64,000 nucleotides of DNA from Kitasatospora phosalacinea (GTDB lineage: Bacteria; Actinomycetota; Actinomycetes; Streptomycetales; Streptomycetaceae). The stretch is from assembly GCF_030268885.1 (NCBI RefSeq), contig NZ_BSSA01000001.1, positions 62,001-126,000 on the forward strand, in the 5' to 3' direction. The position numbers were made by a program, and so were the translations under genes. Below, piece after piece: positions 42,764-52,073 of this stretch; position 1 is the stretch's first letter, and each line of letters opens with the position of its first letter. Under the pieces are notes generated by a model. That model saw only the letters and a program-made list of their open reading frames with translations. It did not search any database and was not told the origin of the DNA.

Positions 42764-45700
42764 GTGGCCGGACAGGTGGCGCAGGACGCAGCGAAGCCGC
42801 AGCGACCGGGGACCGAACAGGTCAGGTCGGTCTGCTCCTACTGCGGGGTGGGCTGCGGCCTGCTCCTGGACGTCGGCACCGGACCGGACGGCCGCCGCAC
42901 CGTGCTGCGGGCCTCCGGCGACCCGGAGCACCCGGCCAACCGCGGCCGGCTCTGCACCAAGGGCGCGACCACCGCCGACATGCTGGCCGCCCCCGGCCGG
43001 CTGTCCACCGCGCTGGTGCGCACCGTCCGCGGCGAGGACCCGGTGCCGACGCCGGTCGCCGAGGCGATCGCCGCCACCGGCCGCCGACTGCGGGCGATCG
43101 TGGACGAGCACGGCCCGGACGCGCTCGCGCTGTACGTGTCCGGGCAGATGAGCCTGGAGGCCCAGTACCTGGCCAACAAGCTCGCCAAGGGGTACGTCCG
43201 GACCAACCAGATCGAGTCCAACTCCCGCCTGTGCATGGCCAGCGCCGGGACCGGCTACAAGCTGTCGCTGGGCGCGGACGGCCCGCCCGGCTCCTACCGG
43301 GACCTCGACCTGGCGGACGTGTTCCTGGTGATCGGCTCCAACGCCGCCGACTGCCACCCGATCCTGTTCCTGCGGATGATGGACCGGGTCAAGGCGGGCG
43401 CCAAGCTGATCGTGGTCGACCCGCGGCGCACCGCCACCGCCGCCAAGGCCGACCTGTTCCTGCAGCTGCGCCCCGGCACCGACCTGGCCCTGCTGAACGG
43501 CCTGCTGCACCTGCTGCACGCGAACGGGCAGCTCGACGAGGCGTTCATCGAGCGGCACACCGAGGGCTGGGCGGCGATGCCGGACCTCCTCGCCGACTAC
43601 CCGCCGGACAGGGTCGCCGCGATCACCGGCCTGGCCGAGGCCGACATCCGCCGGGCCGCCGAACTCATCGGCGAGGCGGGGGAGTTCACCAGCCTGTGGA
43701 CGATGGGGCTGAACCAGTCCACCCACGGCACCTGGAACACCAACGCCCTGGTCAACCTGCACCTGGCCACCGGCACCATCTGCCGCCCCGGCAGCGGCCC
43801 GTTCTCGCTGACCGGCCAGCCCAACGCGATGGGCGGCCGCGAGATGGGCTACATGGGGCCCGGCCTGCCCGGCCAGCGCTCCGTGCTCGCCCCCGCCGAC
43901 CGGGAGTTCACCGAGCAGCTGTGGAACCTGCCGCCCGGGACGCTGCGCGCCGACGGCGTCGGCCAGGGCACCGTCGAGATGTTCCGCAAGATGGCCGACG
44001 GGGAGATCAAGGCCTGCTGGATCATCTGCACCAACCCGGTGGCCTCGGTCGGCAACCGGCGCACCGTCATCGAGGGTCTGGAGCGGGCCGAACTCGTCGT
44101 CACCCAGGACGTGTTCGCCGACACCGAGACCAACGCCTACGCCGACGTGGTGCTGCCCGCCGCGATGTGGACCGAGACCGAGGGCGTGCTGGTCAACAGC
44201 GAGCGCAACCTCACCCTGGCCCGCCCCGCCGCCGACGCCCCCGGCGAAGCCCTCCCCGACTGGCGGATCATCGCCGAGGTCGCCCGCGCCATGGGGTACG
44301 CCGAGGGCTTCGAATTCACCGACGCCGAACAGGTCTTCGAGGAGCTCAAGCGGGCGTACAACCCGGTCACCGGCTGGGACCTGCGCGGCGCCTCCTACCC
44401 GCGGCTGCGCGACACCCCCGTGCAGTGGCCCGCCGCCGACCCGGACGGGCCGGACCGCAACCCGATCCGCTACCTGCTCCCCGACGGAACCCCGCACTTC
44501 CCCACCCCCAGCGGCCGGGCCGCCTTCCACCCCCGGCCGCACCTCGACCCGGCCGAACTCCCGGACGACGACTACCCGTTCGTCCTGAACACCGGCCGCC
44601 TCCCGCACCAGTGGCACACCCTGACCAAGACCGCCAAGGTCGCCAAGCTGGCCAAGCTGAACCCGTCGCCGTTCGTCGAGATCCATCCCGAGGACGCCGC
44701 CGCGCTCGGCATCGGCGAGGGCGAGAGCGTCGAGGTCGCCTCCCGGCGCGGCCGGGCCGTGCTGCCCGCCAAGGTCACCGACCGCGTGCAGCGCGGGAGT
44801 TGCTTCGCGCCGTTCCACTGGAACGACCTGTTCGGCGAGTACCTGTCGGTCAACGCCGTCACCTCCGACGCCGTCGACCCGCTCTCCTTCCAGCCCGAAC
44901 TCAAGTACTGCGCCGTCTCGTTGGCGAAGGTCCCGACGCCCTCGCCGGTGCCCGTCGCGGCCGCCGCCCCCACCACCGCCTCGGTGTTCGGGCTGGACGC
45001 CGCACCCCCGCCGGTCCTCTCCGAGGGCGAACGCCGGTACCTGGCCGGGTTCCTGGCCGCCATCCCGACCGGCCTGCCCGGCGTCCCCGTGCTCCCGGCC
45101 GACGCCCCGTTCGACCCCGCGCACGCCCAGTGGGTCAACGGCGCCCTGGCGGGCCTGTACTCGCGGGCCCCCGAACCCGCCCCGGCCGCCGCCACCCCCA
45201 CCCGCCAGATCCTCGTCCTGTGGGCCTCGCAGACCGGCACCGCCGAGGAGTACGCCGCCGCCGCCGTCGCCCGGCTCACCGCGGGCGGCCACCCCGCCGC
45301 CCTGCGCGCGATGGCCGACACCGACCCGGCCGCCCTGCCCGGTGACGCGGACCTGCTGCTGATCACCTCCACCTACGGCGACGGCGACGCCCCCGACAAC
45401 GGCGCCGGGTTCTGGGACGCCCTCACCGCCGCCGACCCCGCCCGCCTCGACGGCCGGCGCTACGCCGTCCTCGCCTTCGGCGACTCCCACTACCAGGACT
45501 TCTGCGGCCACGGCCGCCGCCTCGACACCCGCCTCGCCGAACTCGGCGCCCACCGGCTCGCCCCCCGCGCGGACTGCGAACCCGACTACGAGAGCACCGC
45601 GGACAGCTGGCTGGAGAGCGTCCTGGCCGCCCTCGGCCAGGGGGCCGCCCCCGCCGCCCCGGCCCCCCTCCCGGCTCCCGCCGCCCCGCGCCGCACCACC

Positions 45701-46810
45701 ACCCCCGCCCGGCTGGTCGGCAACCGGCTGCTCTCCGGCGCCGGTTCGGGCAAGGAGGTCCGCCGCTTCACCTTCGACACCGGCGAACTCGGCCTCCCGC
45801 TCGACTACTCCGTCGGCGACGCGCTCGCCGTCCACCCGGTCAACTCGCCCGCCCTGGTGGACGAGTGGCTCTCCGTCACCGGCCTGTCCGGCGACAGCGC
45901 CGTCACCCTCCCCGGCCACGGCGACCTGCCGCTGCGCGAGGCGCTCACCCGGCACCTCGACATCACCGGGGTCAGCCCCAAACTGCTCCGCTTCACCGCC
46001 GAACGCACCCGCGACGACCGCGAGTTGCGCGCCCTGCTGCGCGCCGACAACACCGACGCGCTGGCCCGCTGGACGTGGGGCCGCCAAGCCGTCGACGTGG
46101 CGGCCGAGTTCGCCGTCCGGGCCACCGCCCAGGAGTGGGCCGAGGTGTTCGGCAAGCTCCAGCCCCGCCAGTACTCGATCTGCTCCAGCCCGCTCACCGA
46201 CCCCCGGCTGATCTCGCTCACCGTCTCCGTGGTCCGCTGGGACAACCTGAAGGGCCACCCGCGCGGCGGCGTCTGCTCCACCCACCTCGCCGACGCCGAA
46301 CCCGGCGCCACCGTCCCCGTCCACCTCCAGCGCTCCCCGCACTTCCGCCCGCCCGCCGACCCCGCCACCCCCATGATCATGGTCGGCCCCGGCACCGGCG
46401 TCGCCCCCTTCCTCGGCTTCCTGGAGGACCGCCGCGCCCGCGGCCACCGCGCCCCCAACTGGCTCTTCTTCGGCGAACAGCACCAGGCCACCGACTTCTA
46501 CTACCGCGAGGAGCTCACCACCCACCTCGCCGAGGGCACCCTCACCCGCCTCGACACCGCCTTCTCCCGCGACCAGCGCGCCAAGGTCTACGTCCAGGAC
46601 CGGATGCGCGAACACGGCCACCACCTGTGGTCCTGGCTCCAGGACGGCGCCCACTTCTACGTCTGCGGCGACGCCTCCCGGATGGCCAAGGACGTCGACC
46701 GCGCCCTGCACGACATCGCCACCACCCACGGCAACCTCACCCCCGCCGACGCCGCCGCCTACGTCAAGTCACTGGCCGCCGAGAAGCGCTACGTCCGCGA
46801 CGTGTACTGA
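42764..46810 (+). CDS. Assimilatory nitrate reductase fused to sulfite-reductase-type flavoprotein
   Basis: 1,348 residues, two enzymes in one chain. The N-terminal half is a molybdopterin oxidoreductase: Cys24, Cys27, Cys31 and Cys64 form the 4Fe-4S site, and the Mo-bisMGD domains run to about residue 720 ([25 protein letters not shown] stretch; dinucleotide-binding [14 protein letters not shown]). The C-terminal half is CysJ-like: flavodoxin domain from ~815 ([18 protein letters not shown]), FAD domain with RQYSICSS, and NADPH domain from ~1202 ([13 protein letters not shown]). Electrons would pass NADPH-FAD-FMN-4Fe4S-Mo to reduce nitrate to nitrite. GTG at 42764 has GGAAGGG upstream. No nitrite reductase or transporter is adjacent. 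Confidence 0.9.
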   Translation: MAGQVAQDAAKPQRPGTEQVRSVCSYCGVGCGLLLDVGTGPDGRRTVLRASGDPEHPANRGRLCTKGATTADMLAAPGRLSTALVRTVRGEDPVPTPVAEAIAATGRRLRAIVDEHGPDALALYVSGQMSLEAQYLANKLAKGYVRTNQIESNSRLCMASAGTGYKLSLGADGPPGSYRDLDLADVFLVIGSNAADCHPILFLRMMDRVKAGAKLIVVDPRRTATAAKADLFLQLRPGTDLALLNGLLHLLHANGQLDEAFIERHTEGWAAMPDLLADYPPDRVAAITGLAEADIRRAAELIGEAGEFTSLWTMGLNQSTHGTWNTNALVNLHLATGTICRPGSGPFSLTGQPNAMGGREMGYMGPGLPGQRSVLAPADREFTEQLWNLPPGTLRADGVGQGTVEMFRKMADGEIKACWIICTNPVASVGNRRTVIEGLERAELVVTQDVFADTETNAYADVVLPAAMWTETEGVLVNSERNLTLARPAADAPGEALPDWRIIAEVARAMGYAEGFEFTDAEQVFEELKRAYNPVTGWDLRGASYPRLRDTPVQWPAADPDGPDRNPIRYLLPDGTPHFPTPSGRAAFHPRPHLDPAELPDDDYPFVLNTGRLPHQWHTLTKTAKVAKLAKLNPSPFVEIHPEDAAALGIGEGESVEVASRRGRAVLPAKVTDRVQRGSCFAPFHWNDLFGEYLSVNAVTSDAVDPLSFQPELKYCAVSLAKVPTPSPVPVAAAAPTTASVFGLDAAPPPVLSEGERRYLAGFLAAIPTGLPGVPVLPADAPFDPAHAQWVNGALAGLYSRAPEPAPAAATPTRQILVLWASQTGTAEEYAAAAVARLTAGGHPAALRAMADTDPAALPGDADLLLITSTYGDGDAPDNGAGFWDALTAADPARLDGRRYAVLAFGDSHYQDFCGHGRRLDTRLAELGAHRLAPRADCEPDYESTADSWLESVLAALGQGAAPAAPAPLPAPAAPRRTTTPARLVGNRLLSGAGSGKEVRRFTFDTGELGLPLDYSVGDALAVHPVNSPALVDEWLSVTGLSGDSAVTLPGHGDLPLREALTRHLDITGVSPKLLRFTAERTRDDRELRALLRADNTDALARWTWGRQAVDVAAEFAVRATAQEWAEVFGKLQPRQYSICSSPLTDPRLISLTVSVVRWDNLKGHPRGGVCSTHLADAEPGATVPVHLQRSPHFRPPADPATPMIMVGPGTGVAPFLGFLEDRRARGHRAPNWLFFGEQHQATDFYYREELTTHLAEGTLTRLDTAFSRDQRAKVYVQDRMREHGHHLWSWLQDGAHFYVCGDASRMAKDVDRALHDIATTHGNLTPADAAAYVKSLAAEKRYVRDVY

Positions 46811-46830
46811 CCGGGCTCGGCGGCAGTCGT

Positions 46831-46882
46831 TTGAACGCGTTCAGCCCCGGCTATTTGAACGCGTTCAGTGGTGCGGTAGCGT
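46831..46882 (+). promoter_or_regulatory. Twin palindromic operators and promoter of the ferritin-like gene
   Basis: The perfect palindrome TGAACGCGTTCA occurs at 46832-46843 and 46856-46867, 24 bp apart. The second overlaps a -35 TTGAAC (46855-46860), followed after 16 bp by TAGCGT (46877-46882). This is typical of TetR-family repression sites; no TetR gene lies in the window. Confidence 0.7.
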
Positions 46883-46981
46883 ACGGGTCGGGCGCCACCG
46901 GACCGTGGCGTTCCTCCTGGTACGCCCGCGCGCCGTCGGTGCGGCGGGCACGGCACCATGTACGAGAGCGGGGGCGGAGCC

Positions 46982-47719
46982 ATGCCCGGAAGCGGATTCG
47001 ACCAGTGGGTGGCGGCGTTCGAGGCGGAGAAGGCGCGCCGGGAGTGGATCGCGGACCCGGAGTGGGCGCGCGGGGTCGAGCTGCCCGCGGTGGTGGCGCG
47101 GAGCCTGCAGAAGTTCCAGGTCGGGGAGGACGGGGACGGGGCCAACCTGCGGGCCAAGGCCGACCGGGCGGGGGACGCGGCGTACGCGGCGGCGGTGCGG
47201 CTGTTCGTCGACGAGGAGCGCAACCACGCGCGGCTACTGGCCGAACTGCTGGGCGCGGCGGGCGTCCCGCTGCTGGACGGGCACTGGAGCGACGGGATCT
47301 TCGTCCGGGTGCGCCGACTGCTGGGCCTGCGGACCGAGTTGATGGTGCTGATGGTCGCCGAGCTGGTCGCCGTCGAGTACTACCGCAGCCTGCGGGACGG
47401 CCTCGCCGACCCGCTGGCCCGCGAGGTCACCGACCGGATCCTGCGCGACGAGCAGCGCCACATCCCGTTCCACGTCCAGCGGTTGCACCAGTCCTTCGGC
47501 GAACTCGCCCCCTCCGCGCGCCCGTTCGCCCACCTGGCCTGGCTGCTGCTGGCCCTCGCGGGCGCCCTGTTCGTCGCCGTCGACCACGGCCCCGCCCTGC
47601 ACGCCGTCCGCACCTCCCGGGGCCGCTTCCTGCTGGCCGTCACCCGCCACGCCTGGACGGTCGGCACGCAGATGGCGGCCCGCGGCGGCCGGACGGCGGC
47701 GGAGGCGCTCCCCGAGTAG
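46982..47719 (+). CDS. Ferritin-like di-iron protein
   Basis: 245 residues from ATG 46982 (ribosome site GGCGGAG just upstream); ATG 46958 is an alternative that adds eight residues. DEERNHARLL and, about 80 residues later, RDEQRHIPFH provide the paired ExxH motifs of a ferritin-like four-helix di-iron site; the partner glutamates are less obvious. A hydrophobic stretch (HLAWLLLALAGALFVAV) follows and may anchor it or pack on the bundle. The function could be oxidative (oxygenase or desaturase-like) rather than iron storage. Twin palindromes in its promoter suggest tight TetR-type repression. Confidence 0.72.
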   Translation: MPGSGFDQWVAAFEAEKARREWIADPEWARGVELPAVVARSLQKFQVGEDGDGANLRAKADRAGDAAYAAAVRLFVDEERNHARLLAELLGAAGVPLLDGHWSDGIFVRVRRLLGLRTELMVLMVAELVAVEYYRSLRDGLADPLAREVTDRILRDEQRHIPFHVQRLHQSFGELAPSARPFAHLAWLLLALAGALFVAVDHGPALHAVRTSRGRFLLAVTRHAWTVGTQMAARGGRTAAEALPE

Positions 47720-47729
47720 GGCGGGCAGG

Positions 47730-48062
47730 TCAGTCGGGCAGGCCGTTCGCCCGGAGCAGGGCCCGCAGCCTGCGGACCTCCGCGACCAGGTGCGGGACGT
47801 CCTGGCGGGCGTTGGCGATGAAGTCCAGGTCGGCGTCGAGCTGGACGTTCGGGCTGGCCACCTGCCGGTTGTCGATGTAGTGGTTCAGGTACATCTCGTT
47901 GTCGACGTCCGAGGTGTCCCGCTGGACGAGGATGACGCTGCAGCCGCCGATGGCCCCCCTGGTCTCCAGCCAGGGCTCCCACGGTCCGGCGGTGGCGGCC
48001 GCGGCCCGGCCTTCGATCTCGGCGAGCTGTTCCTCGGTCAGGGGCGGGTGGTTCGTGTCCAC
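47730..48062 (-). CDS. Conserved actinobacterial hypothetical protein
   Basis: 110 residues, no domain recognised. It begins MDTNHPPLTEEQLAEIEGRA, continues with ATAGPWEPW and ends with a helix DVPHLVAEVRRLRALLRANG. Streptomycetes have many small soluble proteins of this plan, often with phage or regulatory neighbours. GTG at 48062 is chosen because GGGAGG lies just upstream. Eight bases separate it from the DinB-like gene before it, so the two are probably one operon. Confidence 0.65.
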   Translation of the reverse strand: MDTNHPPLTEEQLAEIEGRAAAATAGPWEPWLETRGAIGGCSVILVQRDTSDVDNEMYLNHYIDNRQVASPNVQLDADLDFIANARQDVPHLVAEVRRLRALLRANGLPD

Positions 48063-48070
48063 GGTCCTCC

Positions 48071-48562
48071 CTACTCCCCGGTGGTGCCGTCGAGGCGTTC
48101 GCGCAGCAGGTCGGCGTGGCCGTTGTGGCGGGCGTACTCCTCGATCAGGTGGGTGACGACGTAGCGCAGGGTGAAGACCTCCTCGCGCCAGTGGATCGGG
48201 GTGTCGAGGGAGGCGGCGTCGTTGACGGTGGCGCGGGAGCGGGCGCACTCCTCGTGCCAGACCCGGAAGGCCTCGTCGGGGTCGGCGGCGTCCACCTCGA
48301 ACGCGGCGTCGCCGGGCCAGTGCGCGGGGGCGTCGTCGCCGTTGACGACGTTGCGGAACCAGCTGCGCTCGACCTCGGCGAGGTGCCGGACCAGGCCGAG
48401 CAGGGAGAGCGCGGAGGGCGGCACGGCCCGCAGCCGGAGCTGGTCGGCGGTCAGCCCGGCGCACTTCATCGCCAGCGTCTCGCGCTGGTACTGGAGGAAC
48501 TCGGTCAGGGAGGCCCGGTCGTCGGCCACCCGGGAGGGCTCGGTGCGCTGAAGGTCGCTCAT
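48071..48562 (-). CDS. DinB-family protein (DUF664-like)
   Basis: 163 residues. The four-helix DinB/YfiT fold is indicated by LTEFLQYQRETLAMKCAGLTADQLR, LLGLVRHLAEVERSWF and VVTHLIEEYARHNGHADLL. The His residues in VRHLAEVE, in THLIEEYARHNGH and the last His-x2-His pair provide the metal triad typical of this family. Members include mycothiol- or bacillithiol-dependent S-transferases in actinobacteria; the thiol used is not decidable here. ATG at 48562 has only a weak ribosome site. It may receive read-through from the natural-product cluster upstream. Confidence 0.85.
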   Translation of the reverse strand: MSDLQRTEPSRVADDRASLTEFLQYQRETLAMKCAGLTADQLRLRAVPPSALSLLGLVRHLAEVERSWFRNVVNGDDAPAHWPGDAAFEVDAADPDEAFRVWHEECARSRATVNDAASLDTPIHWREEVFTLRYVVTHLIEEYARHNGHADLLRERLDGTTGE

Positions 48563-48605
48563 CGGACCATCATGCCAACCCGGGTGGCCGCGGGCACCGC
48601 CCGGG

Positions 48606-49868
48606 TCAGTGCGCCGGGCGCTCGTCGACGACCTGCCGGAGCTTGCCGGTGCGCGGGTTGGTGAGGAGCTCCGAACGCGGCACCCACTCCACCTGCAGCG
48701 GGTGGATCGCCCCGATCGCCGCCTCCGAGACGTACGCGGGCCGGGCGTCCAGGACGGCGCGGCGCAGCGTCTCGGTGAGTTCGGCGGGCGGCGGGGCCGG
48801 GGTGGTGTGGCCGAGGCGGATGATCAGGCCGTCGCGGTTCTCCCAGCGGCGCTGGACGAGCTGCATGCCGGTGATGTGGTGCCCGGGGTCGTGGGCGAGC
48901 AGCACGTCGCGGACGTCCTCGGTGGGCATGGAGACGATCCCGACCCTGGCCCCCTCGGTGGAGCGGCCGAGCAGCCGGAAGGTGGTGCAGGTCCCGTCGG
49001 TCCACTCGGCGCGGTCGCCCGCCGGGTAGCGCAGGATCGGCACCAGGGTGCGGAACAGGTTGGTGACCACCACCCGGCCGGGGACGCCGGGTTCGGTGAT
49101 CGGCTCGCCGGTGGCGTCGTCGACCAGCTCGACCACCGTCCGTTTCCGGAAGGCCCGGTGGACCCGCAGGTCGTCCCCGGCGGGCACCGGCCCGGCGACC
49201 AGCCCGGCGTCCACCGAGGCGTAGCCGATCGAGGACAGCGCCGCGTTCGGGAAGGCCGAACGCAGCAGCGGCCGCAGGTCGTTGAAGAGGATGTCGCCGC
49301 CGAACAGGATCAGCTCGACCTGCGGGGCGGGCCGGTCCTGCTTCAGCAGCGTCTCGGCGACGGCCGACAGCTTCATCGGCTCGCCCGCCAGCACGTCCAC
49401 GCCGAAGGAGTGCACCAGGTCGGCCACGTACTCGTCGGGCGCGGTGGCCACCGGCAGCCGGACGTTGTCGATCGGCGCGTGGTGCAGCGCGCCCTCGATG
49501 AACAGGAAGCCGCTGTAGAACTCGCCCGCCCGGAACAGGTTGGCGACCTTCTGCCCGGGCTTCAGCCCGGCGTCGACCAGCCCGGCGCCGAACGCGCTGA
49601 CCGAGTCGACGTGTTCGGAGCGCGTCCACGGCGAGAACTTGGGGGCGCCGGTGGTGCCACCGGACTTGTAGACCGCGGCATCGGTCAGCGGACCGGTCAG
49701 CAGCCGGTTGTCGGGCCAGCGGTTGGCGGACCAGAACGCGACGTGGTCGATGACCGGCAGTTGGGTGAGCGAGGTGACGACGGCGGGCACGTCGCGGTAC
49801 AGCTCGGCGTAGAACGGCGAGTTGCGCCGGGCGTGGTCGACCAGGGCCTGAAGCGGCAGAGCGGGCAA
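48606..49868 (-). CDS. PaaK-like (phenylacetate-CoA ligase family) adenylate-forming enzyme 1
   Basis: 420 residues. VYKSGGTTGAPKFSPWT is the ATP-binding P-loop region; VELILFGGDILFNDL, LSSIGYASVDAGL and TLVPILRYPAGDRAEW correspond to core motifs of the ANL superfamily as found in PaaK. It is expected to activate a carboxylic acid as acyl-AMP and transfer it to CoA or an amine. The start is TTG at 49868, supported by GAGGAG eight bases upstream, the only TTG start I assign here. It is the last gene of the leftward cluster, 16 bp after the SDR. A second PaaK-like gene lies three genes upstream. Confidence 0.82.
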   Translation of the reverse strand: MPALPLQALVDHARRNSPFYAELYRDVPAVVTSLTQLPVIDHVAFWSANRWPDNRLLTGPLTDAAVYKSGGTTGAPKFSPWTRSEHVDSVSAFGAGLVDAGLKPGQKVANLFRAGEFYSGFLFIEGALHHAPIDNVRLPVATAPDEYVADLVHSFGVDVLAGEPMKLSAVAETLLKQDRPAPQVELILFGGDILFNDLRPLLRSAFPNAALSSIGYASVDAGLVAGPVPAGDDLRVHRAFRKRTVVELVDDATGEPITEPGVPGRVVVTNLFRTLVPILRYPAGDRAEWTDGTCTTFRLLGRSTEGARVGIVSMPTEDVRDVLLAHDPGHHITGMQLVQRRWENRDGLIIRLGHTTPAPPPAELTETLRRAVLDARPAYVSEAAIGAIHPLQVEWVPRSELLTNPRTGKLRQVVDERPAH

Positions 49869-49884
49869 GGCAGTTGCTCCTCGG

Positions 49885-50730
49885 TCAAGGGGTCTCTACG
49901 GGGGTGTGGCCGATCCAGTCGCGGGCGAGCCGCTGCACGGTGCTGCCGTCGCGGTCGGCGAGCTTGGCGTCCAGGTACGCCGCGGCCCACGGGCCGGTCG
50001 GGATCCGGAACGGCGGCCGCTCCTCGGCCAGCGCCCGCAGCACCGCCTCCGCGACCTCCGCCGCGGGCTGCCCGGCCCCCGCCCAGTGCGCGCCGATCCG
50101 CTCCCCGTACGCGGCGAAGGTCTCCGCGTACGGGCCCGAAGCGGCCTGCACGGTACGGCGGTTGACGTCCGGGAAGATCCCGAAGCGGGTGTCCGGGACG
50201 TAGCCGGGCACCAGCACCGACACCCGCACGCCGTGCGCGGCGGCGACCGGTGCGAGCGACTCCATGAAGCCCTCGACCGCGAACTTGGCCGCGCAGTACG
50301 CCTCGTTGAAGGGCTGCCCGACCACGCCGTGCACGCTGCCGATGGTCAGCAGCCGCCCGCCCGAGGCCCGCAGCAGCGGCATCGCGGCGCGCGAGACGGC
50401 GATGGTGCCGAAGAAGTTGACCTCCAGGTTGGCCCGTAGCGCCTCCGCGGTGGACATCTCCAGCGTCGGGTCGAAGTTGGAGATCCCGGCGTTGTTGACC
50501 AGCGCGTCCAGCCGCTCGACCCCGGCGAAGCACTCCGCGACCGACTCCTCGTCCGTGACGTCCAGCCGCCGCACCCGGGCCCCGGGCGCCGCCGCCCGCA
50601 ACGCCCCGGCCCGGGCCGGATCGCGCACCGTCGCCACCACCTCCCACCCGGCCCGGCACGCCGCCGCGGCGGTGGCCAGCCCGATGCCGGAGGAGCACCC
50701 GGTGATCAGCACGACCTGACGATCCGTCAC
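49885..50730 (-). CDS. Short-chain dehydrogenase/reductase
   Basis: 281 residues, classical SDR. TGCSSGIG is the cofactor loop, LVNNAGISN the stabilising motif, and Ser in TIGSVHG with Tyr and Lys in YCAAK form the catalytic triad. ATVRDP after the second strand suggests NADP(H). GTG at 50730 overlaps the MFS stop (GTGA), so translation is coupled. In the cluster it probably reduces a keto group or oxidises an alcohol of the product or a precursor. Confidence 0.9.
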   Translation of the reverse strand: MTDRQVVLITGCSSGIGLATAAAACRAGWEVVATVRDPARAGALRAAAPGARVRRLDVTDEESVAECFAGVERLDALVNNAGISNFDPTLEMSTAEALRANLEVNFFGTIAVSRAAMPLLRASGGRLLTIGSVHGVVGQPFNEAYCAAKFAVEGFMESLAPVAAAHGVRVSVLVPGYVPDTRFGIFPDVNRRTVQAASGPYAETFAAYGERIGAHWAGAGQPAAEVAEAVLRALAEERPPFRIPTGPWAAAYLDAKLADRDGSTVQRLARDWIGHTPVETP

Positions 50731-52073
50731 TTTGCTGCCTCCGCGGGCTCGCTCGCGCCGTCCGCGGCCTGCGCGGCCTGCGCGCTGTCCGCGGCTTCGG
50801 TGAGGCGGTCCACGGCCTTCGGCAGGTCGGCGTCCATCCGGGGCTGGATGCCGAGCGCGGGGAGGAAGGAGCAGGCGGCCAGCAGGGTGCCGCCGACCAT
50901 GGTCCAGCGGGCGGCGTCCAGGACGCCGAGCGGGCCGGTCAGCAGCGAGACGGCGAGGCCGCCGGCCAGGGCGGCGAGCGGGATGACGCCCCAGGTGGCG
51001 GTGCGGAAGGCGGCGTGCATGACGCCCTGGTGCTGCGCGGACATCCGGGACTGCCGGGCGGGGGCCGAGCAGACGTTGATGCAGGACATGAAGAAGCCGT
51101 AGGCGCCCATGGTGACGGCGATGACCGGCCCGGCGGGCAGCGCGGGCGCGGCCAGGACGCCCAGGCCGACCAGGCAGTGCAGCAGCAGCGCCCAGGCCAG
51201 CGTCCGTCCGATGCCCAGGCGTTCGCCGATCCTCGGGGCGACCAGCGCGCCCAGCAGCGCACCGACCGCGCCCGCGGACATCGCGGCGCCGTACACGCCG
51301 ACGGTGACGCCCAGCCCGCGGTAGGCCAGCACCGGCAGGACGGTGACGAACACCGGGCCGCCGGAGTTGAGCGTGACGGCGGCCAGCACGACCCGGCGCA
51401 GCACCGGGTCCTGCCAGTTCAGTCGGAAGCCGAGCGTGAGGCGCTGCCACACCGTGCCCTGGGCGGCGGTGGGCTGCCCCCAGGGCCGCATCCAGCGGAA
51501 GCAGACCGCCGAGACCAGGTAGCTGGCGGCGTCGACCAGCAGCGAGGCCGCGCCGAGCGCCCCGTACAGGGCGGCGGCGATCGACGGGCCGGAGACCTCG
51601 GCGACCGAGCCGCTGCCCTCCAGCCGCGAGTAGGCCCGCACCAGGTGCGGCTGCTCGACGACGGCCGGGACGGCCACCAGGTAGCCGACGTTGAAGAAGA
51701 TGGTGGCGCCGGAGACCGCCGCGACGCAGCAGAACAGCAGCGGCGTGGAGAGCAGGTCCAGCCAGTAGGCGAGCGGGATCGCCGCGACCGCCGCCAGCCG
51801 GATCAGGTCGCAGGCGATCAGGGTGCGCCGCTTGTCCCAGCGGTCGACCAGGACGCCCGCCACCGGGCCCAGCAGCGGGATGCCCAGGTACTGGGCCATC
51901 GCGACGACGCCGACCTGGAACGCCGAGGCGTGCAGCACGAAGATCATCAGGGTCGGGACGACGAACACCGTCACCCGGTCGCCGACGTTGGAGACCGACT
52001 TGCCGAACCAGAACAGGTTGAAGCCCCGGCCCAGTTGCTCGGGCCTGCGCAGTTTCACGAGCCCTCGTTTCAC
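50727..52073 (-). CDS. MFS transporter
   Basis: 448 residues with about twelve hydrophobic segments. GPVAGVLVDRWDKRRTLIACDLIR matches MFS motif A (GxLaDRxGRR) after helix 2, and a related RIGERLGIGRTLAW follows in the second half. The Ala-rich soluble tail is about 45 residues. It is probably the exporter, and so also a self-protection factor, of the cluster's product (inference). GTG at 52073 overlaps the upstream stop; a second in-frame GTG at 52058 is a possible alternative start. Confidence 0.85.
   Translation of the reverse strand: MKRGLVKLRRPEQLGRGFNLFWFGKSVSNVGDRVTVFVVPTLMIFVLHASAFQVGVVAMAQYLGIPLLGPVAGVLVDRWDKRRTLIACDLIRLAAVAAIPLAYWLDLLSTPLLFCCVAAVSGATIFFNVGYLVAVPAVVEQPHLVRAYSRLEGSGSVAEVSGPSIAAALYGALGAASLLVDAASYLVSAVCFRWMRPWGQPTAAQGTVWQRLTLGFRLNWQDPVLRRVVLAAVTLNSGGPVFVTVLPVLAYRGLGVTVGVYGAAMSAGAVGALLGALVAPRIGERLGIGRTLAWALLLHCLVGLGVLAAPALPAGPVIAVTMGAYGFFMSCINVCSAPARQSRMSAQHQGVMHAAFRTATWGVIPLAALAGGLAVSLLTGPLGVLDAARWTMVGGTLLAACSFLPALGIQPRMDADLPKAVDRLTEAADSAQAAQAADGASEPAEAAK

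Noticed and set aside
35479..46729. Further long minus-strand frames (35479-39885, 40021-42111, 42428-46729)
   Set aside because: Antisense to the giant, NB-ARC and nitrate reductase genes with diagnostic motifs; third-position GC bias creates these frames.
48578..48606. ACCCGGG...CCCGGGT inverted repeat at the end of the natural-product cluster as a terminator
   Set aside because: Only 7-bp arms with a 15-base loop and overlap with the stop codon; too weak to call.
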